DNA of 64,000 bases from an uncultured Oscillospiraceae bacterium (GCA_944382965.1 CALWOA010000011.1:21214-85213), one strand, 5' to 3'; shown: positions 34,136 through 42,298, numbered from the stretch's first letter. A program made the numbers and translations. The notes: generated by a model not told the origin, from the sequence alone.

Positions 34136-36541
34136 ATGGAACAAAGACAGAACATTGCGCCAATCTGTGCAGACCCTGACGTGGGCCTTACCCAGGAGCA
34201 GGTAACGCAGCGACTGGAAGCCGGACTGGTCAGCGGAAAGCCCCATCCCTCCGGGAAAACTCCCGGAGAGATTGTCTGGGGCCACTGCTTTACTTTTTTC
34301 AATCTGATTTTTCTGGTGCTGGCGGCGCTGCTGGTAATCAGCGGCTCCAGCGTACTGAATATGGGATTTCTGATGGTGGCGGCCATCAATACCGTCATCG
34401 GCATCGTCCAGGAGATCCGGGCCAAACGGGCAGTGGATCGGCTGGCCCTGGTGGCGGAGCGCCCGGTGACGGTGATCCGGGAGGGAAAGCGTATGGAGGT
34501 TCCCCCGGAGGAAATTCTCCGGGATGACATTGCCGAATTTGCCCAGGGTGACCAGCTCTGTGCCGACGGCATCCTGCGGCAAGGAGAGCTGTGGCTGGAT
34601 GAATCCCTAATTACCGGCGAAGCCGACGCTGTTACCCATCTGCCCGGGGACATTTTGCGCTCTGGCAGCATCGTGGTGGCCGGACGGGGCCGGGTACAGC
34701 TGACGGCGGTGGGAGCGGAGGCCTTCGCCAGCAAGCTGTCCCGGGAGGCCAAGGAAAATCCCAAAGCCAAAAAGTCCGAAATGATGCGCTCTCTGGACAA
34801 GCTGATTCTGGTGCTGGGCATTGCCCTGATTCCTGTGGGACTGGTGCTGTTTTACCAGGAATTTTCTGTGCTGCAGCTGAACTTCCGGGATAGTGTGGAA
34901 GGCACTGTGGCGGCCCTGGTGGGGATGATTCCCGAGGGGCTGTACTTGCTGACCTCCATTGCCATGGCGGCCTCGGCGCTGAAGCTGAGCCGGGAAAAGG
35001 TGCTGGTGCAGGATATGAACTGCATCGAGTCCCTGGCCCGGGTGGATGTGCTGTGCGTGGACAAAACCGGCACCATCACCCAGCCGGACATGGAAGTGGA
35101 AAATCTCGTGCCCCTGTCCAGGCACCAGCCGGAGTATCTGGAAGCGGTGCTCAGCGCCATGTATGGCTCTCAGGAACCGGATAACGCTACCGCCCGGGCA
35201 ATCGGGGAACTGTTTCACAGTGAAAGTAGCTGGGTAGAGACAAAACGGATTCCCTTCTCTCCCCAGACAAAATGGAGCGCCGCCGTATTTGAAGGAGAAG
35301 GGGCCTTCGTGGTAGGCGCCCCGGAGCGGATTCTGGGCCGGAAGGTGGAAATGATATCCTCCCAGATTCGCAGCTGGACCGACCGGGGCAGCCGGGTGCT
35401 GCTGGTGGCAGCCTACAATGGCGACCCCCAGCCGGAGGGCCTGGACCCGGAAGGGGTAACGCCCCTGGCATTGCTGATTCTCAGCAGTCCCCTCCGGGAA
35501 AACGCAAAGGAAACCTTTTCTTACTTTGCCCGACAAGGAGTGTCCATCCGGGTGATTTCCGGGGACGATCCCCACACCGTCAGCCAGGTAGCCGCCCAGG
35601 CGGGAATCGAAGGTGCGGAGCACTACCTGGATGCCTCCACCCTGGAAACGGAAGAAGACTATGCCCGAGCGGCGGCCGAAACCATCGTATTTGGCCGGGT
35701 GACCCCGGAGCAGAAGCGGAAGCTGGTTGCCGCATTGCAAAGCCAGGGGCACACCGTGGCCATGACCGGTGACGGCGTCAACGACCTGCTGGCTATGAAG
35801 CAGGCGGACTGCTCTGTTGCCATGGCCTCCGGCGCTCAGGCTGCCAGTCAGCTGGCCAGTCTGGTGCTGCTGAATTCCGACTTTGCCGCCATGCCGGACA
35901 TTGTGGTGGAGGGGCGGCGGGTGATCAACAATATCCAACGGGCGGCCACGTTGTTTTTAGTGAAGAATATCTTTTCTCTGTTCCTGTCGGTGATTTCTCT
36001 GTTTACCGACTGGCCCTATCCCTTGCAGCCCATGCATCTGACGGTGATTTCCGCCCTGACCATTGGCATTCCCTCCTTCTTTCTGGCCATGGAGCCAAAC
36101 TACGACCGGGTGCGGGGGCATTTTCTCCGGGGCGTGCTGCGCCGGGCCTTTCCCGGCGGGCTGACCAATGTGTTTGCGGTGCTGGTGTGCCAGGCCTATA
36201 TGAGCGTCTTTGCCCTCACGGCGGAGTCTATCACCACGGTCTGCGCCGGAATTCTGGGAGTTGTGGGAATGATGGTGCTGTTCCAGGTGTGCAAACCCTT
36301 TGACCTGTTCCGGAAGGTGATCTGGGCTGCCATGGCGGTGGGCCTGGTAGGGGTGTTTACGGTACTGGGCCAGTTCCTGGAACTGACTGCCAGCCGTCCG
36401 GAAACCAAGCTGGCGATGCTGACACTGCTGCTGATGACCCCTACGGTATTTTTTTCCATGCAGCGGCTGTTTGACTGGGGAGAACGGTTATATAACCAGA
36501 TTCTGGGCAAACTGGATGCCAGGAAGGACACCAAACGGTGA
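34136..36541 (+). CDS. P-type cation-transporting ATPase (CtpE-like)
   Basis: An 801-residue P-type ATPase with about ten helices. The phosphorylation site DKTGT is near residue 305, the actuator loop reads TGEA where most pumps have TGES, and the hinge motif TGDGVNDLLAMKQAD is intact. The fourth membrane helix carries MIPEGLYLL, the pattern of the CtpE-like group, reported to move calcium in mycobacteria. No metal-binding N-terminal CxxC domain is seen, so a soft-metal pump is unlikely. The ion remains an inference. Four bases separate it from the next gene. Confidence 0.85.
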   Translation: MEQRQNIAPICADPDVGLTQEQVTQRLEAGLVSGKPHPSGKTPGEIVWGHCFTFFNLIFLVLAALLVISGSSVLNMGFLMVAAINTVIGIVQEIRAKRAVDRLALVAERPVTVIREGKRMEVPPEEILRDDIAEFAQGDQLCADGILRQGELWLDESLITGEADAVTHLPGDILRSGSIVVAGRGRVQLTAVGAEAFASKLSREAKENPKAKKSEMMRSLDKLILVLGIALIPVGLVLFYQEFSVLQLNFRDSVEGTVAALVGMIPEGLYLLTSIAMAASALKLSREKVLVQDMNCIESLARVDVLCVDKTGTITQPDMEVENLVPLSRHQPEYLEAVLSAMYGSQEPDNATARAIGELFHSESSWVETKRIPFSPQTKWSAAVFEGEGAFVVGAPERILGRKVEMISSQIRSWTDRGSRVLLVAAYNGDPQPEGLDPEGVTPLALLILSSPLRENAKETFSYFARQGVSIRVISGDDPHTVSQVAAQAGIEGAEHYLDASTLETEEDYARAAAETIVFGRVTPEQKRKLVAALQSQGHTVAMTGDGVNDLLAMKQADCSVAMASGAQAASQLASLVLLNSDFAAMPDIVVEGRRVINNIQRAATLFLVKNIFSLFLSVISLFTDWPYPLQPMHLTVISALTIGIPSFFLAMEPNYDRVRGHFLRGVLRRAFPGGLTNVFAVLVCQAYMSVFALTAESITTVCAGILGVVGMMVLFQVCKPFDLFRKVIWAAMAVGLVGVFTVLGQFLELTASRPETKLAMLTLLLMTPTVFFSMQRLFDWGERLYNQILGKLDARKDTKR

Positions 36542-36545
36542 TCGT

Positions 36546-37907
36546 ATGTTAACTTATGAACTGAAAAAATCCCCGGGTGTCCCCCTGTATGAAGCCCTCT
36601 ACCGCTGCATCCGCCGGGATATTCTGGAAGGTACCCTGAAACCCGGGACGAAACTGCCCTCCAAGCGGGCACTCTCCCAGAATCTGGAAGTCAGCAAAAT
36701 TACCGTGGAAGCGGCCTACAACCAGCTCCTGGCGGAAGGGTATATCCGCTCCCAGGAGAAGGTGGGCTATTTTGTGGAAGCGGTGGAAGGGCGAAATCCC
36801 CCGCCCCCGACCCAGGCAGAACAGCCGGAGAAGAAGCGGGAGTTTCTGCTGGATCTGACCGGCATTGGCACGGAGCAGTTCCCTTTCTCCGTTTGGAGCC
36901 GCTTGCAGCGGGAAGTGATGCTGGATTACGGTTCGCAGCTTCTGCTGCCCCTTCCCAACCGAGGCGTAGCGGAGCTGCGTCAGGCCATTGCCGACCATTT
37001 GGCGGCCTTTCGGGGGATGCAGGTTTCCCCTCAGAACATCCTGATTGGCGCAGGAACGGACTTCCTGTACAATTTGTTGATTCAACTGTTGGGCCGGGAT
37101 AAGGTCTACGCCGTGGAAGAGCCGGGGTATGACAAAATCCGGCAGATCTACGCCGCCGGCGGGGTGCGCTGCGTCAGTGCCGCCATGGATGACAAAGGGG
37201 TATTGCCGGAGGGGCTTTCCCAGGCGGACGTGCTGCACTGCTCGCCGTCCCACCATTTCCCCACAGGACTGGTAACGCCGGTGAACCGCCGGATGGAACT
37301 GCTGGACTGGGCCGGGGAGGACAAGTGGATTATTGAAGATGACTACGACTCGGAATTTCGCTTTGATGCCCATCCCATGCCCACGCTGCAGACCCTGGAC
37401 GGCGCCCAGCGGGTGATCTACATGAACACCTTCTCCAAAACCCTGGCCCCCTCCATCCGGATCAGCTATATGGTTCTGCCCCCGGCGCTGATGGCGCAGT
37501 TTCAGAAGGTTTTGGGCTTTTACAGCTGCACGGTGCCCAGCTTCGAGCAGTACACCCTGGCCCGGTTTCTCGGCCGGGGGTATTTTGAAAAGCACATCAA
37601 CCGGATGCGGAAATTCTATAAAAAGCGGCGAAATGCCCTGGTATCCCTGCTGGAAACTTGCGCTTTTTCCGAAAAGCTGACCATTTTGGAGCAGGATGCC
37701 GGGCTGCATTTTCTTTTGAAAGTGGACACGGCCCTGCCGGATGGGGACTTGGTTCAGAAACTTGCCCATGTGGGAATCCGGGTCAAAGCCCTCAGCGAAT
37801 ATTACCACGACCAGGGCTTGGACCGGCACTGTCTGGTGGTAAACTATTCCGGGGTGAAAGAGGAAGCTCTGGAGCAGGCTTTATCTGCTGTTGAAAAGAT
37901 TATGTAA
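36546..37907 (+). CDS. MocR/GntR-type regulator with aminotransferase domain
   Basis: A 453-residue fusion regulator. Residues about 8-75 are a GntR winged helix (LPSKRALSQNLEVSKITVEAAYNQL); residues about 100-450 are a fold-type I aminotransferase domain with DDYDSEFRFD and the PLP lysine in NTFSKTLAPSIRISYM. MocR proteins of this kind sense PLP or amino compounds (PdxR, GabR). The frame extends upstream into the ATPase gene; the ATG at 36546 starts the conserved domain. It lies four bases after the ATPase stop, so it may be coupled to it, but no pdx or gab genes are nearby. Confidence 0.9.
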   Translation: MLTYELKKSPGVPLYEALYRCIRRDILEGTLKPGTKLPSKRALSQNLEVSKITVEAAYNQLLAEGYIRSQEKVGYFVEAVEGRNPPPPTQAEQPEKKREFLLDLTGIGTEQFPFSVWSRLQREVMLDYGSQLLLPLPNRGVAELRQAIADHLAAFRGMQVSPQNILIGAGTDFLYNLLIQLLGRDKVYAVEEPGYDKIRQIYAAGGVRCVSAAMDDKGVLPEGLSQADVLHCSPSHHFPTGLVTPVNRRMELLDWAGEDKWIIEDDYDSEFRFDAHPMPTLQTLDGAQRVIYMNTFSKTLAPSIRISYMVLPPALMAQFQKVLGFYSCTVPSFEQYTLARFLGRGYFEKHINRMRKFYKKRRNALVSLLETCAFSEKLTILEQDAGLHFLLKVDTALPDGDLVQKLAHVGIRVKALSEYYHDQGLDRHCLVVNYSGVKEEALEQALSAVEKIM

Positions 37908-37932
37908 ACAAACGCCCCTGGGGATATTTTCC

Positions 37933-37961
37933 TTGCCTTTTCCCATCAGGGGGGCTATAAT
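37933..37961 (+). promoter_or_regulatory. Promoter of the ADP-ribosylglycohydrolase-like gene
   Basis: TTGCCT (37933-37938) and TATAAT (37956-37961) with a 17-base spacer, about 35 bases before the start codon. Confidence 0.7.
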
Positions 37962-37994
37962 AAGACAAAAAGCGTTGGAAGGGAGCGGACAGCG

Positions 37995-39095
37995 ATGGCC
38001 TTAGCACAATCGTCCTACCGGGGGTGCCTGCTGGGAATGGCAGTGGGAGACGCCATGGGATACACCGTGGACAACCGGAACTGGCAGGAAATTCAGCGGG
38101 ATTACGGCCCCAATGGGCTGCTGGGATATGATTTGGTCAATGGCTATGCCGACGTAACCTCCTATACCCAGCTGGCGGCCTTTACCTGCAACGGTCTGCT
38201 GTTCGGTTTGACCCGGGGGCAGATGCTGGGGAAAATGGCCCCCTTTATCAAGTATATCGGCCTGAGCAGCCGGGAGTGGGCAGCGTCCCAGCGTCCCTGG
38301 GGTCGTCCCAGCCGGACCTATTGCTGGCTGCTGCGCCGGGCGGAACTGTGCCGCCGCCGTTGCATGGATACCCGAATGCTGGACACTTTGAGCCGGGAGA
38401 ATCTGGGAGCCTTGGAAACTCCCCGCAACAGTTTCGCTTCCCCAGGGGGACTGACCAGCGCCATCGGCGTGGGGCTGTTTTTTCACGAGGACCGGATGGA
38501 CCAGGAAGAGATTGACCGGCTGGGTGCGGAAGCGGTGGCGCTGACCCATGGCAGCCCCACGGCGTTCCTGTCCGGTGCGGTGCTGGCGCACATCATCAGC
38601 AAGCTGCTGTGCAACCCCCAGGTTCCTCTGAAACCGCTGATTCTGGAAGCGGTGGAGGCTATGAAAGACCAGTTCGGCCACCAGTACAGCCAGGCCTATG
38701 AGGTTGCAACCCTGGTGCGCCACGCCATCACCTATGCCGAATCCCCCAATCTCCGGCCGGTGGACGTGATGGAGCGGCTGAGCTGCGGCAATGCGGCTCA
38801 GGTGCTGGCAGGAGCGGTGTATGCCTGCATTGCCAGCCGGGGGGATTTTGACAGCGCTATGATCATCGCTGTGAACCACTCCGGACGCAGCGCCGCGGTG
38901 GGCGCTCTGGTGGGGGCCATTCTGGGCATTCGGCTGGGAGAGGAAGCGTTGCCGGAATTCTACATCGAATGCCTGGAACCGGCGGATGTACTGCGGGAAC
39001 TGGCAGACGATCTGTACACTGGCTGCCCCATGGAAATGGGCAACAAGCTCTTTGACCTGGACTGGGATTACAAATACCTCCATGGCGGACAATAA
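37995..39095 (+). CDS. ADP-ribosylglycohydrolase-fold protein with lost metal ligands
   Basis: A 366-residue protein with the all-helical fold of ADP-ribosylglycohydrolases (start YRGCLLGMAVGDAMGY). Active members bind two magnesium ions through a DDT-like motif in the first third and a D-x-D/T motif in the last third. Here the first place reads VTSYTQLAAF and the second NHSGRSAAVGALVGAILG, so the key aspartates are replaced. It therefore probably binds a ligand or partner without classical catalysis, or uses other residues. Fold-level assignment is good; function is unknown. Confidence 0.8.
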   Translation: MALAQSSYRGCLLGMAVGDAMGYTVDNRNWQEIQRDYGPNGLLGYDLVNGYADVTSYTQLAAFTCNGLLFGLTRGQMLGKMAPFIKYIGLSSREWAASQRPWGRPSRTYCWLLRRAELCRRRCMDTRMLDTLSRENLGALETPRNSFASPGGLTSAIGVGLFFHEDRMDQEEIDRLGAEAVALTHGSPTAFLSGAVLAHIISKLLCNPQVPLKPLILEAVEAMKDQFGHQYSQAYEVATLVRHAITYAESPNLRPVDVMERLSCGNAAQVLAGAVYACIASRGDFDSAMIIAVNHSGRSAAVGALVGAILGIRLGEEALPEFYIECLEPADVLRELADDLYTGCPMEMGNKLFDLDWDYKYLHGGQ

Positions 39096-39119
39096 GGAAA
39101 AAGCAAAGTAAGCATAGAT

Positions 39120-39156
39120 CCCCTCCTTTGGGCATAGGATGTGCCAAAAGGAGGGG
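39120..39156 (+). promoter_or_regulatory. Hairpin that hides the Shine-Dalgarno site of the deacetylase gene
   Basis: The mRNA segment 39120-39134 pairs with 39142-39156 in a 15-position stem with one mismatch (39130/39146) and a 7-base loop. The right arm contains AAGGAGGGG, the Shine-Dalgarno site for the GTG at 39164. No T-run follows, so it is not a terminator. This looks like a translational switch. Confidence 0.7.
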
Positions 39157-39163
39157 ATTTGTT

Positions 39164-39946
39164 GTGAGAAAACGGGACTTGCTGATTCTGCTTGGCTCCA
39201 TTGCGGCAGCGGCGGCGGTGGCGTTGAGCGTCTTTGCCACCAGTGCCCTGTCCACCGGGTCCTGGGGGCTGAGCTTCCGCCAGGAGGGGACGCCCCCCAT
39301 CGGAAATGCCGGTCAGGATCAGCTCCAGCACTATGATGCGGCATATCTCGGGGATACCAGCCAAAAGGTGATCTACCTGACATTTGACGCCGGGTATGAG
39401 TGCGGCTCTACGGCGAAAATTCTGGATGTGCTGAAACAGCACCAGGCGCCTGCGGCCTTTTTCCTGGTGGGCAGCTACATTGAGAAAAATGCCGACCTGG
39501 TGCGCCGGATGGCGGAGGAAGGGCACATTGTGGGCAACCACACCATGCATCACTACGACATGAGCAAACTGTCGGACAAAGATGCCTTTGCCAAGGAACT
39601 GACGGAGCTGGAAAAGTTGTACAAAGAAGTTACCGGCAAGGATATGGAAAAGTATTACCGCCCGCCCCAGGGAATTTACAGCGAGAAAAATCTGAAAATG
39701 GCCCAGGAGCTGGGGTACAAAACGGTGTTCTGGAGCCTTGCCTATGTGGACTGGCTTCAGGATGACCAGCCCACCCGGGAACAGGCGCTGAAAAAGCTGC
39801 TGCCCCGGATGCATCCGGGGGCGGTATTGCTGCTGCATTCCACTTCCCAGACCAATGCGGAAATTCTGGACGAGCTGTTGACTACCTGGGAGAGCCAGGG
39901 CTACCGATTTGCCAGCATTGCGGAGCTGTTTGCGCCCCGTTCTTAA
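39164..39946 (+). CDS. Polysaccharide deacetylase, PdaA-like
   Basis: A 260-residue NodB-domain deacetylase with an N-terminal hydrophobic helix (LLILLGSIAAAAAVALSVFA) that anchors or exports it. The NodB motif 1 reads TFDAGYE in place of TFDDGPE, motif 2 is GNHTMHH, and motif 3 RPPQGIYS. The TFD-x-GYE form is typical of PdaA, which makes muramic delta-lactam in the spore cortex, so a cortex or cell-wall role is likely. The GTG at 39164 is the start because AAGGAGG lies nine bases upstream; that site is locked in a hairpin. Confidence 0.85.
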   Translation: MRKRDLLILLGSIAAAAAVALSVFATSALSTGSWGLSFRQEGTPPIGNAGQDQLQHYDAAYLGDTSQKVIYLTFDAGYECGSTAKILDVLKQHQAPAAFFLVGSYIEKNADLVRRMAEEGHIVGNHTMHHYDMSKLSDKDAFAKELTELEKLYKEVTGKDMEKYYRPPQGIYSEKNLKMAQELGYKTVFWSLAYVDWLQDDQPTREQALKKLLPRMHPGAVLLLHSTSQTNAEILDELLTTWESQGYRFASIAELFAPRS

Positions 39947-39956
39947 AGGCAGCCAC

Positions 39957-39985
39957 TTGACAAACGGAATTGAGGTCACTATAAT
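39957..39985 (+). promoter_or_regulatory. Consensus promoter of the RCC1-repeat gene
   Basis: TTGACA (39957-39962), 17 bases, TATAAT (39980-39985). This is a full consensus promoter with a leader of about 105 bases before the start codon. Confidence 0.88.
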
Positions 39986-40096
39986 GCAAGGCAGAAATTG
40001 TTGCTGAAACACCGAAAATGTGGGTAATTACAGAAGTTTACATCCATATTTCAATTCGGAAACAATATCGTAACAACAGAAAACGGAGAGATGGAA

Positions 40097-41140
40097 ATGA
40101 AGAAACTAGTCGGTGCCGTTCTGGTGGTGCTGCTGATCTGGAGCCTGTGCATGGCTATTCCGGTCCGTGCCACGGAAAGCACGGAATTTACGGTACCCAC
40201 TTTGGAAACGGAACCTGTGCCCACGGAAGAAACCATTCCGACTCTGCCAACCTTGGAGACGATTCCCTCCACCGAGCCGGAGGAGTCTCCTGTGAAGCCG
40301 GAAATGGAACCGGTTCCCGAAGAGACGGAGGCTACCGTCCCGGAAGAGCCGGAATCGCCTTGGAAAACCGGGAAAATTGCCGCCGGTGCCTATCACAGCG
40401 CCTGGATTCGGGAGGATGGCACCGTAGGGACTGCCAGCGCTGACCGGGTGCCAAACCAATGGCGGGGCATCCGGCAGATTGCCGCATACCTGGGAACGGT
40501 GGGACTGAAAGAGGACGGCACCGTAGTTGCGGCTGGTGAAGTGCGAGATAAGGACAACATTGGCGCCTGGCGGGATATTGTGGATATCGACGCCAATGAG
40601 AACAATACCATTGGCCTGACCTCCCAGGGCACCGTGGTAGTGGCCGGATACAATACTTACGGCCAGTGTGACGTGTCCTCGTGGCAGAACGTGGTGGATG
40701 TGGCCATGGGCTATCGCACCGCCTACGGTTTGACGGAGGACGGAAAGGTGCTTACCGCCGGCAGCAACAGCGCCGGTCAGCGCAATGTGGACAGCTGGTC
40801 GGATATCACCGCCATCAGTGCCGGCAATTACCATGTGGTGGGCCTGAAAGCGGACGGTACCGTGGTGGCCCGGGGCAGGAACGAATCCGGTCAGTGCGAT
40901 GTGGAATTCTGGGAAGATATTGTGGCCATCAGCGCCGGCCCCAGCCATACGGTGGGGCTGCGGTCGGATGGTACGGTGATTGCCACCGGTGCCAACAAAT
41001 ATGGCCAGTGCAGTGTAGGCGGCTGGACGGATATCGTAGCCGTCAGCGCCGGTATGTACCATACCCTGGGACTGCGTTCCGACGGCACCTTGGTAGCTGT
41101 TGGCAGCAACGGCTGGGGCCAGTGCGTAGTGAATAATTGA
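40097..41140 (+). CDS. Secreted RCC1-repeat protein
   Basis: A 347-residue exported protein. Residues 1-27 are a signal peptide ending near VRATES, residues about 28-93 a Thr/Pro/Glu-rich spacer, and residues about 95-345 six to seven RCC1-type repeats of about 38 residues with the pattern AISAG-x(2)-H-x-VGL-x(2)-DGTVVA-x-G-x-N, expected to form a beta-propeller. No sortase motif or anchor is seen, so it is probably secreted. The ATG at 40097 fits the GGAGAG site better than the ATG six bases earlier. Partner or substrate is unknown. Confidence 0.85.
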   Translation: MKKLVGAVLVVLLIWSLCMAIPVRATESTEFTVPTLETEPVPTEETIPTLPTLETIPSTEPEESPVKPEMEPVPEETEATVPEEPESPWKTGKIAAGAYHSAWIREDGTVGTASADRVPNQWRGIRQIAAYLGTVGLKEDGTVVAAGEVRDKDNIGAWRDIVDIDANENNTIGLTSQGTVVVAGYNTYGQCDVSSWQNVVDVAMGYRTAYGLTEDGKVLTAGSNSAGQRNVDSWSDITAISAGNYHVVGLKADGTVVARGRNESGQCDVEFWEDIVAISAGPSHTVGLRSDGTVIATGANKYGQCSVGGWTDIVAVSAGMYHTLGLRSDGTLVAVGSNGWGQCVVNN

Positions 41141-41143
41141 GAA

Positions 41144-41177
41144 AAATGGCAGGGAGTATCATTGCTCCCTGCCGTTT
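41144..41177. terminator. Convergent bidirectional terminator
   Basis: A 9-bp stem (41148-41156 with 41165-41173) is flanked by GTTTCTT on the plus strand and ATTTTTC on the minus strand, serving the RCC1 gene and the convergent small gene. Confidence 0.85.
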
Positions 41178-41178
41178 C

Positions 41179-41505
41179 TTATTCTTCCACAAACCGGATG
41201 GATGCGTCCTTTTTCAGGGCCAGGCCGCATTCGGCCTCGGCGCACTTGATGATTCCCGCAATCACCGGGCATGCGCAGTGTCCGGGGAAATGCTCTGCTG
41301 CATACTGGTACAGTTCTCCGGTGCCGGGCTTGCCCAGGCACAGTTCAAATGCATCGAAGGTGTTGCCCAGAGCATCAAACATCCGCCGCACCGCTTCGCA
41401 GCCGGAAACCACTTCCAACGTCACTTCCTGCTGGTCTTCGTCGGTTACAGCGCTGACCCGGGTGGGCAGACCACAGACGCCGGGATCGATGATTACCTTT
41501 GTCAT
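41179..41505 (-). CDS. Small Cys-containing cytoplasmic protein of unknown function
   Basis: A 108-residue soluble protein starting MTKVIIDPGVCGLPTRV, with cysteines at the N-terminal PGVCG, in the middle (SGCEAVRRMFDALG), and in the HCACPV and IIKCAEAECG segments. The spread of cysteines suggests a metal or cluster site, and the pattern recalls uncharacterised conserved families of anaerobes (possibly DUF6951), though I am not certain of the name. The start has AGGAG ahead. It is transcribed towards the RCC1 gene. No functional clue other than its place next to metal-handling genes. Confidence 0.6.
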   Translation of the reverse strand: MTKVIIDPGVCGLPTRVSAVTDEDQQEVTLEVVSGCEAVRRMFDALGNTFDAFELCLGKPGTGELYQYAAEHFPGHCACPVIAGIIKCAEAECGLALKKDASIRFVEE

Positions 41506-41570
41506 ATCCTGATTTCTCCTGAAATCCGGCGGCAAAACGCCGCCTGTATTTGCCCCCATCATAGCAAGCA

Positions 41571-41602
41571 AACCCTGCCTTGTAAAGCGTCAAGGCAGGG
41601 TT
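41571..41602. terminator. Hairpin with T-run
   Basis: A 12-bp perfect stem (41571-41582 with 41591-41602) with an 8-base loop, with TTTT at its plus-strand end and TTTG at its minus-strand end. It lies between the 59-residue gene and the 108-residue gene on the minus strand and may end the former's transcript. Confidence 0.65.
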
Positions 41603-41615
41603 TTGCAGAAAGAAA

Positions 41616-41646
41616 GCCCATGCAGGACAGCTGCATGGGCTTTCGG
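41616..41646. repeat. Perfect 13-bp inverted repeat
   Basis: AAAGCCCATGCAG is followed after a 5-base loop by its exact complement CTGCATGGGCTTT, with CTTTCTG after it on the minus strand. It is a second strong hairpin past the 59-residue gene. Confidence 0.6.
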
Positions 41647-41714
41647 GTTATTTCTTACTTGCATGCCGCTCCAGCAAGCCCTTCGCGATCATCAGAATAT
41701 CTGAAACGTCCTAC

Positions 41715-41894
41715 TCAGTTCTTGTTGCTGCTGATCCAATAGCCCAATACGGCAAGCGCAACGCCAATGACGATCGAAAGGATGCCGCTGGAAATACCCT
41801 CTGACTTACATAAGCTGATACCCAAAATAACCAGGCCACAGCCAATTATACTGACAACCGATGCAAGAAAAGAATTCCTATACCAGAAGAACAT
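41715..41894 (-). CDS. Small two-helix membrane protein (59 residues)
   Basis: A 59-residue ORF with GGAGG seven bases before the ATG and a promoter TTGACT-17-TAAACT upstream (41928-41956). The protein has two hydrophobic segments, residues about 9-27 (LASVVSIIGCGLVILGISL) and 34-53 (ISSGILSIVIGVALAVLGYW), joined by a short polar turn CKSEG, so it is a helical hairpin in the membrane. No family is recognised. It is more AT-rich than its neighbours. Two strong hairpins follow. Confidence 0.65.
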   Translation of the reverse strand: MFFWYRNSFLASVVSIIGCGLVILGISLCKSEGISSGILSIVIGVALAVLGYWISSNKN

Positions 41895-41927
41895 AATTTT
41901 ACCTCCGTTTGAGTTGAATTAATTATC

Positions 41928-41956
41928 AGTTTATCATCGGGATGTGGAAAAGTCAA
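41928..41956 (-). promoter_or_regulatory. Promoter of the 59-residue membrane protein gene
   Basis: On the minus strand TTGACT (41951-41956) and TAAACT (41928-41933) are 17 bases apart, about 35 bases before the ATG. Confidence 0.5.
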
Positions 41957-42145
41957 GTGTGGTATCTTATGGCATTGCCTTGGCAAAAGAAGAGAGGGAA
42001 CCCTTTTCAGGGCACACCCTCCCCAGGAGTCTATTGCAACTTTTTCATAACTTGAAGCAGCACTCCAGCAGGCCATGAAAGCCTGCTGGGATGGCGGCGG
42101 GGGCGCAGTTAGAAAGATAAAAATTGCATTGCCCTTCCGGCCGTT

Positions 42146-42298
42146 TCAGTCCAGGGGCTCCATGCGCTTGCCGCAGCACAGGGGGATGGTCTGGCCTGCC
42201 TCCAGGTGGAGGATCTTGTGGCAGATGGGGCAGACGTAGTCCCCTTCCTTCTCCGCTTTGGCAACCGGCAGGAAGCCCTCTTCCTTCCATGTTATCAT
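42146..42298 (-). CDS. Small zinc-ribbon protein next to rubrerythrin (50 residues)
   Basis: A 50-residue protein whose second half reads CPICHKILHLEAGQTIPLCCGKRMEPLD. The CPIC and CCGK pair looks like a rubredoxin/desulforedoxin-type metal knuckle that would bind one iron or zinc. AGGAG lies seven bases before the ATG at 42298; longer in-frame starts lack such a site. It lies 55 bases downstream of rubrerythrin on the same strand, so it may be an electron carrier or metal-loading partner of the peroxide-reducing enzyme. Confidence 0.7.
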   Translation of the reverse strand: MITWKEEGFLPVAKAEKEGDYVCPICHKILHLEAGQTIPLCCGKRMEPLD

